Below are positions 21,987 through 30,888 of a DNA stretch of 35,368 bases, in pieces; positions within the stretch are counted from its first letter, which is position 1, and every line of letters starts with the position of its first letter. This DNA comes from Chitinophagales bacterium (GTDB lineage: Bacteria; Bacteroidota; Bacteroidia; Chitinophagales; S012-47). The stretch lies in contig WFPF01000103.1 in the NCBI GenBank assembly GCA_015487695.1, forward strand, positions 83,504 through 118,871, written 5' to 3'. The translations under genes and the position numbers were made by a program. The notes below the pieces were generated by a model that was not told the DNA's origin, searched no databases, and was given only the letters and a program-made list of their open reading frames with translations.

Positions 21987-22301
21987 ATGAAAGTATTAAT
22001 ATTTTGCTTTTTTCTTCTCTTCGCTTTTTTCACGGAGGCTAAAGGACAGGTTGTCTATGAAACGGAATGGAAAAGCCAGGCCGATAAAATTATCTATGTG
22101 ACCGAATGGAAAAGCGAGGCCGACCTGATTGTATATGTTACTGACTGGGAAAGTGAGGCGAGGGAAAAAGAAGGATATTGGTATTACAGCGACTGGGAGG
22201 CTGAGGCCGATTGGACCATATACGTAAGCGAATGGAAAAGCGAGGCCGACCTCATCGTATATTTTAGCGAATGGAAGAGTGAAGCCGGATGGCAAAAATA
22301 A
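21987..22301 (+). CDS. Secreted Trp-repeat protein, DUF6150-like
   Basis: 104 residues: signal peptide MKVLIFCFFLLFAFFTEAKGQ, then six tandem units of the pattern [VI]Y-x-[ST]-[ED]-W-[KE]-[SA]-[EQ]-A-D. The repeat tryptophans lie at 28, 41, 54, 70, 83 and 96, so the period is 13 except for one 16-residue step around YWYY. I recall this as the Bacteroidota family DUF6150; the number is from memory. No function is known to me. Alternating hydrophobic and charged residues suggest a small repetitive beta structure in the periplasm or at the surface. Two copies share 24 identical bases (22103-22126 and 22229-22252), a sign of recent unit duplication or conversion. Three bases separate it from coaX. 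Confidence 0.8.
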   Translation: MKVLIFCFFLLFAFFTEAKGQVVYETEWKSQADKIIYVTEWKSEADLIVYVTDWESEAREKEGYWYYSDWEAEADWTIYVSEWKSEADLIVYFSEWKSEAGWQK

Positions 22302-22304
22302 TTT

Positions 22305-23039
22305 ATGAATTTCCTCACCCTTGACATTGGCAACTCAAAAGCCAAGCTGGCCGTATTTGACAGGGAACAAGTGATCTTTAAAAAAACACTTGCATCAAAC
22401 CTTCCGGCCGGGCTCGCGGATGTAATCAGCAAATTCAACATAAAGCACAGCATCATTTCATCAGTCAAAGAAATCCCGTCCTCCGTCATCGACTTGCTTG
22501 ACAAGCATACAGAACTTGTCGTGCTTCACGGCCTGCTTGAGCTGCCAATCCGCATAACATATAAGGACAAAGAAAAGCTGGGCAGCGATCGCATTGCAGG
22601 TGTGGTGGCCGCCAAATCCAGATTTCCCGGGCATCCGGTCCTGGTGATCGATTCGGGATCATGCATCACCTATGATATTGCCGATGCGAACGGTAATTTT
22701 CTGGGCGGACAAATAAGCCCCGGCCTGGGCATGCGATTGAAAGCAATGAAACAGTTCACAGACGCGCTGCCGGCTGTGGCGGTTCCACAGGAAGCTCCCC
22801 TGCTTGGCCGATCCACGGCAGAGGCAATGCAATCGGGAGTATTCTATGGAATAGTACACGAAATGAACGGATTTATCCGTCAGTATTATGATAAATATGA
22901 AGATCTGAAAGTCTTGCTGACCGGTGGCAATTCCCAGCTCTTTGTTCCTAGTTTGAAATATGAGATATTTGCAGACCCCAATTTGATAATGACCGGGCTA
23001 AATCTAATTTTACAATACCATGTGGAAAGGCATCAATAA
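22305..23039 (+). CDS. coaX: Type III pantothenate kinase
   Basis: First step of coenzyme A synthesis: pantothenate plus ATP to 4'-phosphopantothenate, in the cytoplasm. 244 residues, normal for CoaX. Visible: LDIGNSKAKLAVF (6-18) phosphate loop, LGSDR (92-96), VIDSGSCITYDI (114-125) with D116, and GGQISPG (134-140). These belong to the ASKHA fold of type III kinases and are absent from CoaA-type enzymes. Its last 20 bases overlap the start of the next gene, so translation is probably coupled. Confidence 0.95.
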   Translation: MNFLTLDIGNSKAKLAVFDREQVIFKKTLASNLPAGLADVISKFNIKHSIISSVKEIPSSVIDLLDKHTELVVLHGLLELPIRITYKDKEKLGSDRIAGVVAAKSRFPGHPVLVIDSGSCITYDIADANGNFLGGQISPGLGMRLKAMKQFTDALPAVAVPQEAPLLGRSTAEAMQSGVFYGIVHEMNGFIRQYYDKYEDLKVLLTGGNSQLFVPSLKYEIFADPNLIMTGLNLILQYHVERHQ

Positions 23040-24426
23040 GGCCATATTACTCTTTGGATTGCTGTTTTTGACGTTCAGCGCAGCTGCGCAGGTCAATGAT
23101 CCCTTTTCAGGAGCCGGCTTCGGCACGTTTCAGTCATATGATTTTACATTCCAGCGTTCTATTGGCGGCTTATCTGCGGCCATTACCGATCCGCGATACA
23201 TCAACCCCGTGAATCCCGCCTCGTATGCTGACTTTTATGTGGTCCAGAAGGCACGCTTCCGCGAAATCAATAAAAGCAAACGCATGCAATGGGATGCGGA
23301 ACGCGGAGACAGCGTAGAAGTATTTGTGTCAGATACCCTATATCGCGATACGGCCATCGGCATCATTAAAAACACCTCCTTCCAGACGTCCATTGACCTC
23401 GAATTCTACAACACGAGCAATCAAAATCTGCTGACCCAATCAAGCAACGGTTCGCTGGGCTATCTGGCCCTGGCCTTCCCGCTACCCAAACTCGGTGGGA
23501 TAAGTGTAGGTGTGATGCCCTATTCCAATGTCAATTACAACGTACTAAAAAGTCAGAATATCGATTCGCTGGGCCAGGTAGATTATCGCTATACCGGAAA
23601 CGGAGGCCTTTACCAGTTCTATACGGGCATCGGAATGAAATACAAGAACCTCCGTTTTGGCATCAATGCCCGCTATATTTTCGGCAGCATCCAACTGTCT
23701 GAAGCCCTTTTGCTCAACGAGCAAAACAACGCACTGGGAACCCGTTCGACCACATTGCTTACCGTGCGCGGCACCCGCTTTGACGGGGGATTGATATATA
23801 AAGGTCAAATAGCAGATAACATTTACCTGAAAGCCGGGGCTTTTGTCAATTCTTCGGCCACCCTCTTTGCCCACACCGACACCCTCATCGAAACCATCTT
23901 CTTTAATTCTTCGGGAAATATGGCCGGGCTGGATTCCATCCGGAGTGCCTCGCTTCAGGACAAGGCCAGCACCATGCCACTTGGCTATGGAGGAGGACTG
24001 ATTATCGAAAAACCTGAAAACTGGATGTTCGGTATCGAATACCGGGCCGAAGACTGGAGCGGAAAACAGGGACTGATATCTGACATTCCTCTGGGCAGCT
24101 CCTGGCGCTTCAGCATGGGCGGACAGGTCATTCCAAACTTCAAGGGAGGATTCTTTGAAAAGCTGAATTATCGCTTCGGTGCATACTATGCTCAGAATTA
24201 CGTCCGCATCAATAATATGCCTGTTTTGGACTATGGCATGACTTTTGGGTTTGGTATACCGATCATTCGACCGAGGGAAGTGCCCAATTCAACGATTGAT
24301 TTGAGCTTCCAGGTAGGAAAAACCGGTGATATTCGGGATAATTTGCTTACTGAAAATTATTTTCGCATTTCGCTGGGATTCAACATGAACGATAACAGTT
24401 GGATTTTTAAATCAAAATTCTACTAA
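23020..24426 (+). CDS. Outer-membrane beta-barrel protein, FadL-like in appearance
   Basis: 468 residues with signal peptide (KAILLFGLLFLTFSAAAQ). The mature chain is built of alternating beta strands with aromatic girdle residues and ends in the aromatic residue of SKFY, as outer-membrane barrels do. An N-terminal stretch SIGGLSAAITDPRYINPVNPASYADF resembles the beginning of Bacteroidota FadL/TodX-type and related barrels. Whether it transports a hydrophobic substrate is unknown. The start codon lies inside coaX (20-base overlap), in another frame. The TPR gene follows after 17 bases, so all four genes from 21987 to 25850 probably form one operon. Confidence 0.8.
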   Translation: MWKGINKAILLFGLLFLTFSAAAQVNDPFSGAGFGTFQSYDFTFQRSIGGLSAAITDPRYINPVNPASYADFYVVQKARFREINKSKRMQWDAERGDSVEVFVSDTLYRDTAIGIIKNTSFQTSIDLEFYNTSNQNLLTQSSNGSLGYLALAFPLPKLGGISVGVMPYSNVNYNVLKSQNIDSLGQVDYRYTGNGGLYQFYTGIGMKYKNLRFGINARYIFGSIQLSEALLLNEQNNALGTRSTTLLTVRGTRFDGGLIYKGQIADNIYLKAGAFVNSSATLFAHTDTLIETIFFNSSGNMAGLDSIRSASLQDKASTMPLGYGGGLIIEKPENWMFGIEYRAEDWSGKQGLISDIPLGSSWRFSMGGQVIPNFKGGFFEKLNYRFGAYYAQNYVRINNMPVLDYGMTFGFGIPIIRPREVPNSTIDLSFQVGKTGDIRDNLLTENYFRISLGFNMNDNSWIFKSKFY

Positions 24427-24443
24427 GCAAACCGGATTGAGAA

Positions 24444-25850
24444 ATGAAAATACAAACCTTAATACTTGCCATTGCACTCTCTTTTATTGCGACCGCACTG
24501 CCTTCGAGCTGCAGCGCACAGGAGCAAACAACAAGTGCCGGCAGCCACACAGAGGAAGGAGAAGGCATTCAGGACACTGAAAATGCATCCTGTTCAAAAT
24601 ATGGGCCCGATAGTCTGGCCACGCTGGATGCAGCCTCCATATTTTACTATGATTATGCCGCTCAGAATGATCCTGACCAAATGATTAAAGGGCGTGCTCA
24701 CTATGTATACGTACTGAAGAATGCCCCGGGTTATGATCGTGCCTTTATTGCATCGGGACTACCCATCTATCGCCACCTGGCCGATCTGGCAGAAACTCCG
24801 GAGAGCAAACAGGCATACATCGATACTCTTTTCGGGATTTACAAAACTTTAATTTCCTGCTACGATAAAGATGGTTACTACTACGGTCGCATGGGGTATG
24901 ATATGATGAAATACATGCCCAAAGACTACGATGCCATTCAAAATGCATTTGCCAATGCCATCAGGCTGAGTGGTAATCAGACCGAATATTTTATTCTCTA
25001 CCCCTACATGCGCCTCATCAGTCAGGAATATAAGAGCGGGCTGATTGACAAAGACGAAGTTTTTAAGATTTATGAGAAGATTGTAAATATTGCAGAGCAC
25101 AACATTGAAAGCAACTATCTGGCCGACCGCTATCAGCAAACACTCGAATCGATTCAGGCCGAGCTGAAAGCCAACGGAGTGCTTGACTGCGAAAACCTGA
25201 AGCCCTATTTTCTTGAAAAACTTGCCGCGGCACCGGATGACATTGAACTCATCAAAAAAGTCTACGGAAACCTGAGTACCTGCGATATGTGTGATGAAGA
25301 TTTGCTTCCTTACTGGAAAAAACTCTTCGAGGCCGAGCCCACGGTCAAGCTTGCCCGTATTTTGGCAGAGTGCTCCATCAACCAGAACAGAGCCAGCGAG
25401 GCACTGGTCTATTTTGATAAAGCCATCGAGCTGGAGCCTGATTCAATAAAGAAGGCAGAACTGGCTTACAAAGCGGGAATCGTACTTTATGGCAAAGTAA
25501 AAAACTTCCCCAAAGCCCGGGCCTACGCATACAAAGCCTTGAAATACCGGCCCAACTGGGGCGAGCCTTACATCCTCATCGGAAGGCTATATGCTTCGAG
25601 TGGTTCGCTATGCGGAAGCGGCACCGGATGGCGCAGTCAGGTGGTAGTTTGGCCCGCCATCGACAAATGGGAGCAGGCCAAACGGGTTGATCCTTCGGTA
25701 GCTGCCGAAGCCAATAAATGGATCAACAAGTACACCCAATATATGCCCGGCATCGAAGAAATATTCAATCGTGGCCTGAATGAGGGAGATCCCTTTACGA
25801 TTGACTGGTGCTGGATAAAGGAAACTACAAAGATCAGGGCCAAACCCTGA
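24444..25850 (+). CDS. Secreted TPR-repeat protein
   Basis: 468 residues. The signal peptide ends near LPSSCSAQ, which could be cut after CSA or, less likely, serve as a poor lipobox. The rest is helical with several tetratricopeptide-like units; the clearest is ASEALVYFDKAIELEPDS with NFPKARAYAYKALKYRPNW (about 315-370). Cysteine pairs occur (CDMCDE). It is probably a periplasmic or outer-membrane scaffold. Its place between a barrel gene and lptC suggests an envelope role, but the partner is unknown. Ends 22 bases before a strong terminator hairpin. Confidence 0.8.
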   Translation: MKIQTLILAIALSFIATALPSSCSAQEQTTSAGSHTEEGEGIQDTENASCSKYGPDSLATLDAASIFYYDYAAQNDPDQMIKGRAHYVYVLKNAPGYDRAFIASGLPIYRHLADLAETPESKQAYIDTLFGIYKTLISCYDKDGYYYGRMGYDMMKYMPKDYDAIQNAFANAIRLSGNQTEYFILYPYMRLISQEYKSGLIDKDEVFKIYEKIVNIAEHNIESNYLADRYQQTLESIQAELKANGVLDCENLKPYFLEKLAAAPDDIELIKKVYGNLSTCDMCDEDLLPYWKKLFEAEPTVKLARILAECSINQNRASEALVYFDKAIELEPDSIKKAELAYKAGIVLYGKVKNFPKARAYAYKALKYRPNWGEPYILIGRLYASSGSLCGSGTGWRSQVVVWPAIDKWEQAKRVDPSVAAEANKWINKYTQYMPGIEEIFNRGLNEGDPFTIDWCWIKETTKIRAKP

Positions 25851-25872
25851 TGTGAGGAACTTTAAATAATTT

Positions 25873-25904
25873 AGCCGGAACAACTTAATGTTCCGGCTTT
25901 TTTT
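25873..25904 (+). terminator. Intrinsic terminator abutting the lptC start codon
   Basis: Arms AGCCGGAAC (25873-25881) and GTTCCGGCT (25890-25898), perfect, loop of eight bases, then a run of seven T ending at 25904. The very next base is the A of the lptC ATG. Confidence 0.88.
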
Positions 25905-26468
25905 ATGAAGCACTATAAGCTTGCTTTTATTCTCCTGTTTGCTCTCACCGGGCTCTTTTCGTGCCGCAACGACCTCAAAGAGGTTGAAATGACGGCCCGT
26001 CTCTATGAGCCGAGCAAAGAGGCAGGGAAAGGTATTAAGCTGGTTTATACCGAGAACGGCATCAAGAAAATCATCCTTAAAGCCCCGAAACTGGTAAGGT
26101 CTCTCAGTAAAGACCCCTATGTTGAATTTCCCGAGGGCCTTCAGGTCTGGTTCTTTGATAAAGTGGGAAAAGAGACTTCCCGAATGAAGGCCGATTACGG
26201 TATCCGTTATGAGAAAGAGAATAAAACCTATTTCAGGGATAATGTCTTGCTCGTCAATATGGCAGGAGAACAGCTCGAAACCGATGAGCTGACCTGGGAT
26301 GAAAACAAAAAAATTATATACAGCGATAAATTCGTACGCATCATCACTCCGGAAGAACACATTACCGGAAAAGGATTTGAAGCCGACCAGGAATTCACAC
26401 ACTACACAATAAAGAACATAAGCGGACAGATCTATGTCAAACGGAATAAAACTGATGAAGATATTTGA
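25905..26468 (+). CDS. lptC: LPS-export protein LptC, lipoprotein form
   Basis: 187 residues. Part of the Lpt bridge that carries lipopolysaccharide from the inner-membrane ABC transporter to the outer membrane. The N terminus MKHYKLAFILLFALTGLFSC has a lipobox with C20, in place of the single membrane helix of the E. coli protein. The rest is the LptC/OstA-like beta-jellyroll with KADYGIRYEKENKTYFRDNVLLVN (about 93-115) and LETDELTWDENKKIIYSD, the hallmark of the family. The start must be this ATG because the signal peptide begins there. The next gene overlaps its end by 14 bases. Confidence 0.9.
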   Translation: MKHYKLAFILLFALTGLFSCRNDLKEVEMTARLYEPSKEAGKGIKLVYTENGIKKIILKAPKLVRSLSKDPYVEFPEGLQVWFFDKVGKETSRMKADYGIRYEKENKTYFRDNVLLVNMAGEQLETDELTWDENKKIIYSDKFVRIITPEEHITGKGFEADQEFTHYTIKNISGQIYVKRNKTDEDI

Positions 26469-26670
26469 AATAGCCTGGCTTATTATTGCCGCTGTTTCAC
26501 TTGTATTGACCTGCTATCATCTGCTTGCTCACAAGGAGCACGACACGCCATATCCCTATCTGATCCTTGTCTTTGTTCTGGCCCTGATCATGTTTTTTAT
26601 CAAACGCAGTGCCCGAAAGCATATGGAACGAAGAGCCTCACTTGAATCGCAAAAACCGGAAAAACAATAG
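26455..26670 (+). CDS. Small two-helix membrane protein between lptC and the CNNM-type gene
   Basis: 71 residues from the ATG at 26455 (14-base overlap with lptC); an in-frame ATG at 26434 would add seven. Two helices, about 5-25 and 38-57, with a short hydrophilic loop (AHKEHDTPYP) and a basic tail RSARKHMERR, so the tail is probably cytoplasmic. No family recognised. From memory, a small membrane protein often occupies this place in Bacteroidota lptC regions. Confidence 0.75.
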   Translation: MKIFEIAWLIIAAVSLVLTCYHLLAHKEHDTPYPYLILVFVLALIMFFIKRSARKHMERRASLESQKPEKQ

Positions 26671-26676
26671 TCCAGA

Positions 26677-27939
26677 ATGGAAGCTGAGATAATCATCATT
26701 TCTCTCTTATTTTCCGCCTTGTTTTCGGGGGTGGAGATTGCCTATATCTCGGCCAATAAATTGCGCATTGAGCTAGCCGGAAAGAAAGGCAACATCACGG
26801 GTCGCATCCTTTCCCGGCTTAACGAATATCCTTCCTATTTTATCGGTACCATGCTCATCGGGAACAATATCGCCCTGGTGATTTACGGTATTTACATGGC
26901 CAAGGTTCTCGAAGCACCCATTCGTCAGTATTTTCCGGCTCCGCTCAATCATGACTTTATCATTCTCCTGATCCAGACCCTGGTTTCCACCGCCCTTGTA
27001 CTCATTGTGGGTGAGTTTATTCCGAAGTTGATTTTCCGGCTGAAAGCCAATGAGCTGCTTCGCGTATTTGCCCTGCCCATGGCCGTGCTTTTTCTTCTTT
27101 TTCTGCCATTTGTGGCCTTGGTTATTTTTCTTTCCAAGGTGATCATCCGCCTGGCTTTCCGAATCAAAGTGAAGGAAACGAAGCCTGCTTTTACCCGTGT
27201 TGACCTCGAATCTTTTGTCAAAGAGCAGCACCACTCGGAGGAAGACGAGCATAATATAGATCCTAAGTTATTTGAACGGGCGCTTTACCTGGCAAATGTC
27301 AAGGTAAAAGAATGCATGGTGCCGCGCCCCGAAATCGTAGCACTTGATGTGGAGTCGGGCCTCGATGAACTCACCCGGAAATTCATCGAGAGCAAAGTTT
27401 CGCGCATTGTCATTTATGAAGGAAGCATTGACAATATCATTGGATATGTACATCACCACGATTTGCTTAAAAATCCGGAGAGCATACGCTCCATACTCTT
27501 TGACATGCCCGTAATTCCTGAAACCATGCCTGCTTCGGAAGTATTAAACCTCTTTATCCGAGAGCACAAAACCATTGCCGAAGTGGTGGATGAGTACGGA
27601 GCCACTGCCGGAATTGTCACCATGGAAGATATTCTTGAAGAAATTTTCGGGGAAATAGAGGACGAGCACGACCGGGAGGAGTACATAGAAAAGAAGATCG
27701 GTGACAATGAGTATATTTTTTCGGCCCGGCTCGAAATTGACTATCTCAATGAAAAGTATCACTTAAACCTTCCGGCTGGCGACTATGAAACCCTAGGAGG
27801 ACTGATCGTGGCACAGCTCAACAGCATTCCGAAGAGCCGTGAGAAGGTCCGGATCGGGCCCTACGAATTTTTGGTTTTATATGCTACCGAAACCAAAATT
27901 GAAAGCGTCAAACTCAGTGTCCGACCGGAGGATTCCTGA
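26677..27939 (+). CDS. CNNM/CorC-type membrane protein (hemolysin family)
   Basis: 420 residues. N-terminal CNNM (DUF21) membrane domain with helices about 3-25, 55-75, 90-113 and 127-158 and the motif GEFIPK (112-117); then [10 protein letters not shown] (201-210), two CBS units (about 205-325) and a CorC_HlyC domain (about 336-418). The family is linked to Mg2+/Co2+ efflux, and the old name hemolysin comes from annotation, not from shown activity. It resembles gliding-associated GldE in layout, but the neighbours do not support that name. Six bases separate it from the small membrane protein, so the cluster is co-transcribed. Confidence 0.9.
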   Translation: MEAEIIIISLLFSALFSGVEIAYISANKLRIELAGKKGNITGRILSRLNEYPSYFIGTMLIGNNIALVIYGIYMAKVLEAPIRQYFPAPLNHDFIILLIQTLVSTALVLIVGEFIPKLIFRLKANELLRVFALPMAVLFLLFLPFVALVIFLSKVIIRLAFRIKVKETKPAFTRVDLESFVKEQHHSEEDEHNIDPKLFERALYLANVKVKECMVPRPEIVALDVESGLDELTRKFIESKVSRIVIYEGSIDNIIGYVHHHDLLKNPESIRSILFDMPVIPETMPASEVLNLFIREHKTIAEVVDEYGATAGIVTMEDILEEIFGEIEDEHDREEYIEKKIGDNEYIFSARLEIDYLNEKYHLNLPAGDYETLGGLIVAQLNSIPKSREKVRIGPYEFLVLYATETKIESVKLSVRPEDS

Positions 27940-28021
27940 ATGCGGATAAACCCTTTTTATTCAAGGCTTTTCATTCGCTCGCTTACTAAGGATTTCATTT
28001 TGTTTTTACTCCGGAATGCCC

Positions 28022-28029
28022 TTATTTTG
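28022..28029 (+). promoter_or_regulatory. Candidate -7 box for the ppiD-like gene
   Basis: TTATTTTG differs from TAnnTTTG only at the second base and ends 27 bases before the ATG at 28057. The 117-base gap after the CNNM-type gene would allow a separate promoter. Confidence 0.35.
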
Positions 28030-28056
28030 CAAAACATTTCAAAAACCTGCTGATAT

Positions 28057-30234
28057 ATGACTTTGGCATTAATAATGAAGCTCCGACAACATGTGGGGCT
28101 CTTGATAGGAATAATTGGTGTGGCTATTGTGAGTTTCCTTTTAATGGATGCCGTCAATTCCAGCACAAACCTTTTTGGCAACCGCCAGCAAAACTCCATC
28201 GGGAGCGTTGAAGGGGAAGAAATTGACATTCAGGACTTTAACCGCTACAGCGATTATGTCAAGTCCCGGATATCCTACTTCAACCGTCTTTGGCTCGATC
28301 CGAATTTCAGTTTTACAGAAGACCAGCTAGCACAGATTCGCAACAGTGCATGGGACGAGTATGTACTGAACAGGGTCATCAGCAAAGAGGCGCACGCACT
28401 GGGACTAACCGTGACTTCCGAAGAAATTGACAACCGCTTTTACAGCCCGACTCCCCTGCGTGAGGTGAATGATTTTTATTATACCATCTATCCCAATGCA
28501 CAGGCCGAGGGCTTTAATCCAGAAACTCTGCGCCAACTGGTTGAGCAAATTCTTTCTTTTGACCTCAATGACCGGCAGCAGCAAGCCTTGCGTGAATACT
28601 ATGACGTGCTTCGCCAATACATAGCCGAGCAGGTGCTCCGCTCCAAATACCTGGCGCTCTTCAGCAAGTCGGTCTTTGTTCCCGACTGGGAAGCTGCCCT
28701 GGCCTACAAACACACCAACGAGACCTTTGACCTCTCCTATATCACCCTGCCCTACACACTCATCAACGATGCCGATGTAGCCATAAGTGACGAAGATCTT
28801 GAAACATATCTGGCCGATCACCGCTCCGAATTCAGCAACAAGGCTTCGGTTAGCTTTAAGTATGTAATTTTTGATATTCTTCCGACCAGCGAAGATTCGA
28901 TGGAAGCGCTGAATTTCGTTAATGAAAAAATTGCTAAAATCAAGGAAAGCGGACGCGACTCCCTCTACGTACGGCAGTACTCCGAAACCCCTTACAACCG
29001 GGGTTATTTTCCTCAGGATGAGATCGAAACGATGATAGCCGACAGCCTTTTCAAAGTAGAGCCGGGTACATTTATAGGGCCCTACCTCGAGAACGGCCGC
29101 TACAGGGTAGCCCGCGTGCTCGACCGCAAAGTGCTTCCTGATTCTGTGCGGGTACGAACGGTCTTTATCAACCGCGCCAATTATGCGGATGCCGACAGCA
29201 TGAAACTAAAAATGGACGAAGTGAGGGCTGCCTATGAAGCCGGAACGCCATTTGATACCCTCGTTGCACGATACAGCGAAGACCCCTCTTCCATTTCAAA
29301 AGGCGGTGACCTGGGATGGTTTAAGCCTTCCAACCCGACCCTTACGTATGACATTTACCGCAAGCTCTTCTTCCAAAACAGCACCGGTGATGTCTTTGAA
29401 AGCGAATCGCCCAACGGCATCAATTTCATGGAAATAACGGGACGTGGCGATGAAAAGGAGATGGTCAAATACTACATTCTTGATCGCGAAATCAATCCGG
29501 GAGAGCATACCCGCAACAAGGTATATGCCGAAGTATCGCGTTTTGCTACGGTATATGCCACACCTGACAGCTTCGACAAAGGCATTGAAGTATTTGAACT
29601 GACTCCGCGAATTGCAAAAGACATTCCGGCCGATGCCTACAAGCTCCCGGGCATCAATGTCTCGGCACGCGATGTAATTCGCTGGGGCCTCGAGGCCGAG
29701 CCGGGTGAAGTGAAGATGTTCAACAATTTCGAACCTACCGATGACAAGTACGTCATTGTACAGGTCACCTCGGTCAACACCGGAGAAGAACCCAGCGTGG
29801 AAAATCTCAGGCCTCTGCTGACGCAGAAAGTGCTTCGTGAGAAAAAGGCCGCCATGCTGACCGATCAAATGAAAACAGCCATGACAGGCAGCAACAGCCT
29901 TGAGCAGATTGCAGCCAATCTTGAAAACTCGGAAGTTAAAGAAGCCAACGGCCTTACTTTCAATACCCAGGTAATACCCGGGCTTGGCAAAGACCTCGCA
30001 GTGATAGGTACTGGCTACGGAATACCCAAAGACGTGATCTCGGACCCGTTTGACGGAGACCGGGGCGTGTATATCATTCAGAAAACAGACATGAATGAGC
30101 TGGAAATTCCGGAAGATCTTTCCGTATTCAAATCGCAGATGGAGAATCTGCTGAATAATCGCTTCGGCAATACCTTGCTTCAATATATGCTGGACAATGC
30201 CAATGTAAATGACACGCGCTACAAGTATTTCTAA
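28057..30234 (+). CDS. ppiD: PpiD-like peptidyl-prolyl isomerase / periplasmic chaperone
   Basis: 725 residues anchored by one N-terminal helix (VGLLIGIIGVAIVSFLLMDAV, about 13-33). A SurA_N-like chaperone region follows (about 45-290) and a parvulin rotamase domain (about 360-455) with VRTVFINRANYADAD, FDTLVARYSEDPSS and GGDLGWFKPSNP. It should assist folding of proteins leaving the Sec channel, including outer-membrane barrels. The ATG at 28057 was preferred over 28075 because it keeps a short basic segment before the helix, as in relatives. Ends before a strong terminator. Confidence 0.9.
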   Translation: MTLALIMKLRQHVGLLIGIIGVAIVSFLLMDAVNSSTNLFGNRQQNSIGSVEGEEIDIQDFNRYSDYVKSRISYFNRLWLDPNFSFTEDQLAQIRNSAWDEYVLNRVISKEAHALGLTVTSEEIDNRFYSPTPLREVNDFYYTIYPNAQAEGFNPETLRQLVEQILSFDLNDRQQQALREYYDVLRQYIAEQVLRSKYLALFSKSVFVPDWEAALAYKHTNETFDLSYITLPYTLINDADVAISDEDLETYLADHRSEFSNKASVSFKYVIFDILPTSEDSMEALNFVNEKIAKIKESGRDSLYVRQYSETPYNRGYFPQDEIETMIADSLFKVEPGTFIGPYLENGRYRVARVLDRKVLPDSVRVRTVFINRANYADADSMKLKMDEVRAAYEAGTPFDTLVARYSEDPSSISKGGDLGWFKPSNPTLTYDIYRKLFFQNSTGDVFESESPNGINFMEITGRGDEKEMVKYYILDREINPGEHTRNKVYAEVSRFATVYATPDSFDKGIEVFELTPRIAKDIPADAYKLPGINVSARDVIRWGLEAEPGEVKMFNNFEPTDDKYVIVQVTSVNTGEEPSVENLRPLLTQKVLREKKAAMLTDQMKTAMTGSNSLEQIAANLENSEVKEANGLTFNTQVIPGLGKDLAVIGTGYGIPKDVISDPFDGDRGVYIIQKTDMNELEIPEDLSVFKSQMENLLNNRFGNTLLQYMLDNANVNDTRYKYF

Positions 30235-30260
30235 ATAATTAAACATCAGCTTGTTTGGAA

Positions 30261-30291
30261 AACCCGCATAAAAGTTTCTGCGGGTTTTTTT
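30261..30291 (+). terminator. Intrinsic terminator after ppiD
   Basis: Arms AACCCGCA (30261-30268) and TGCGGGTT (30279-30286), ten-base loop, then a run of T. Confidence 0.88.
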
Positions 30292-30303
30292 CTTTGTCCG
30301 GCA

Positions 30304-30318
30304 CGGAACTTAGTTCCG
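30304..30318. promoter_or_regulatory. Perfect 6-3-6 inverted repeat, candidate operator
   Basis: CGGAACTTAGTTCCG is a perfect palindrome of two 6-base arms around TTA, eight bases before the TATTTTTA box of the DUF2480-like gene. No T-run follows, so a regulator site is likelier than a terminator. Confidence 0.35.
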
Positions 30319-30326
30319 CTATTCTC

Positions 30327-30334
30327 TATTTTTA
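30327..30334 (+). promoter_or_regulatory. Candidate -7 box for the DUF2480-like gene
   Basis: TATTTTTA, the same octamer as before asd and before the histidine kinase, matches TAnnTTTG at seven of eight positions; it ends 29 bases before the ATG. Confidence 0.35.
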
Positions 30335-30363
30335 TAATTCACCTTACAAAATCCCATCTTCCG

Positions 30364-30888
30364 ATGTCACGGCCCCTGATAAAAAACAAAGTAGCAGAAA
30401 GCGGCCTGATTACTATCGACCTTGGAGATTATCTCAAAGGCGATGAGCCGGTGGAAATCGATCTGAAAGATTTCCTCTACAAGGGGCTGGTACTGAAAGA
30501 GAAAGACTTCAGAGAACACATCAAAAACCTCGGGACGGAGCCTTACCGGGACAAGCTGACGGGAATATATTGTTCTTCAAATGCCATCATTCCCCATTGG
30601 GCCTATATGCTGATCGCAAGTAAGTTGAACGGGATAGCCCGGGAAGTGGTAATTGGCAGCCGGGATTTGCTTCTTGACCGTTGGATAAAAACATGCATAA
30701 GCCGGATCGATGCCACATCCCTCCGCGATGCCCGGGTGATATTAAAGGGCTGCGGTGACGAACACATCGGTGCGGCAGCGTATGCCTATGCCGGGATGCA
30801 CCTGCAGCCTTACGTGAAAAGCATCATGTACGGTGAAGCCTGCTCAACAGTACCCGTATATAAACGAAAAAAAGACAGTATATCATGA
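30364..30888 (+). CDS. DUF2480-like cytoplasmic protein
   Basis: 174 residues without signal peptide. Begins VAESGLITIDLGDYL and contains the conserved-looking block IYCSSNAIIPHWAYMLIASKL (about 62-82, shown to 20: IYCSSNAIIPHWAYMLIASK) and VILKGCGD. I recognise this as the Bacteroidota DUF2480 family; no biochemical role is known to me. Cysteine plus histidine in CSSNAIIPHW might be a metal or active site, but that is a guess. Its TGA stop overlaps the start of the lytic transglycosylase (ATGA), a sign of translational coupling and perhaps of a shared envelope role. Confidence 0.8.
   Translation: MSRPLIKNKVAESGLITIDLGDYLKGDEPVEIDLKDFLYKGLVLKEKDFREHIKNLGTEPYRDKLTGIYCSSNAIIPHWAYMLIASKLNGIAREVVIGSRDLLLDRWIKTCISRIDATSLRDARVILKGCGDEHIGAAAYAYAGMHLQPYVKSIMYGEACSTVPVYKRKKDSIS

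Noticed and set aside
25608-26402. 264-codon minus-strand open frame opposite the TPR gene and lptC
   Set aside because: It spans a terminator hairpin and two well-supported sense genes.
26677-27939. Naming the CNNM/CorC protein gldE
   Set aside because: The layout is alike, but no gliding gene is adjacent and the neighbours are lptC and ppiD; the general family name is safer.
29296-30246. 316-codon minus-strand open frame opposite the ppiD-like gene
   Set aside because: The sense strand carries a clear chaperone with rotamase motifs; the antisense product shows no motif.
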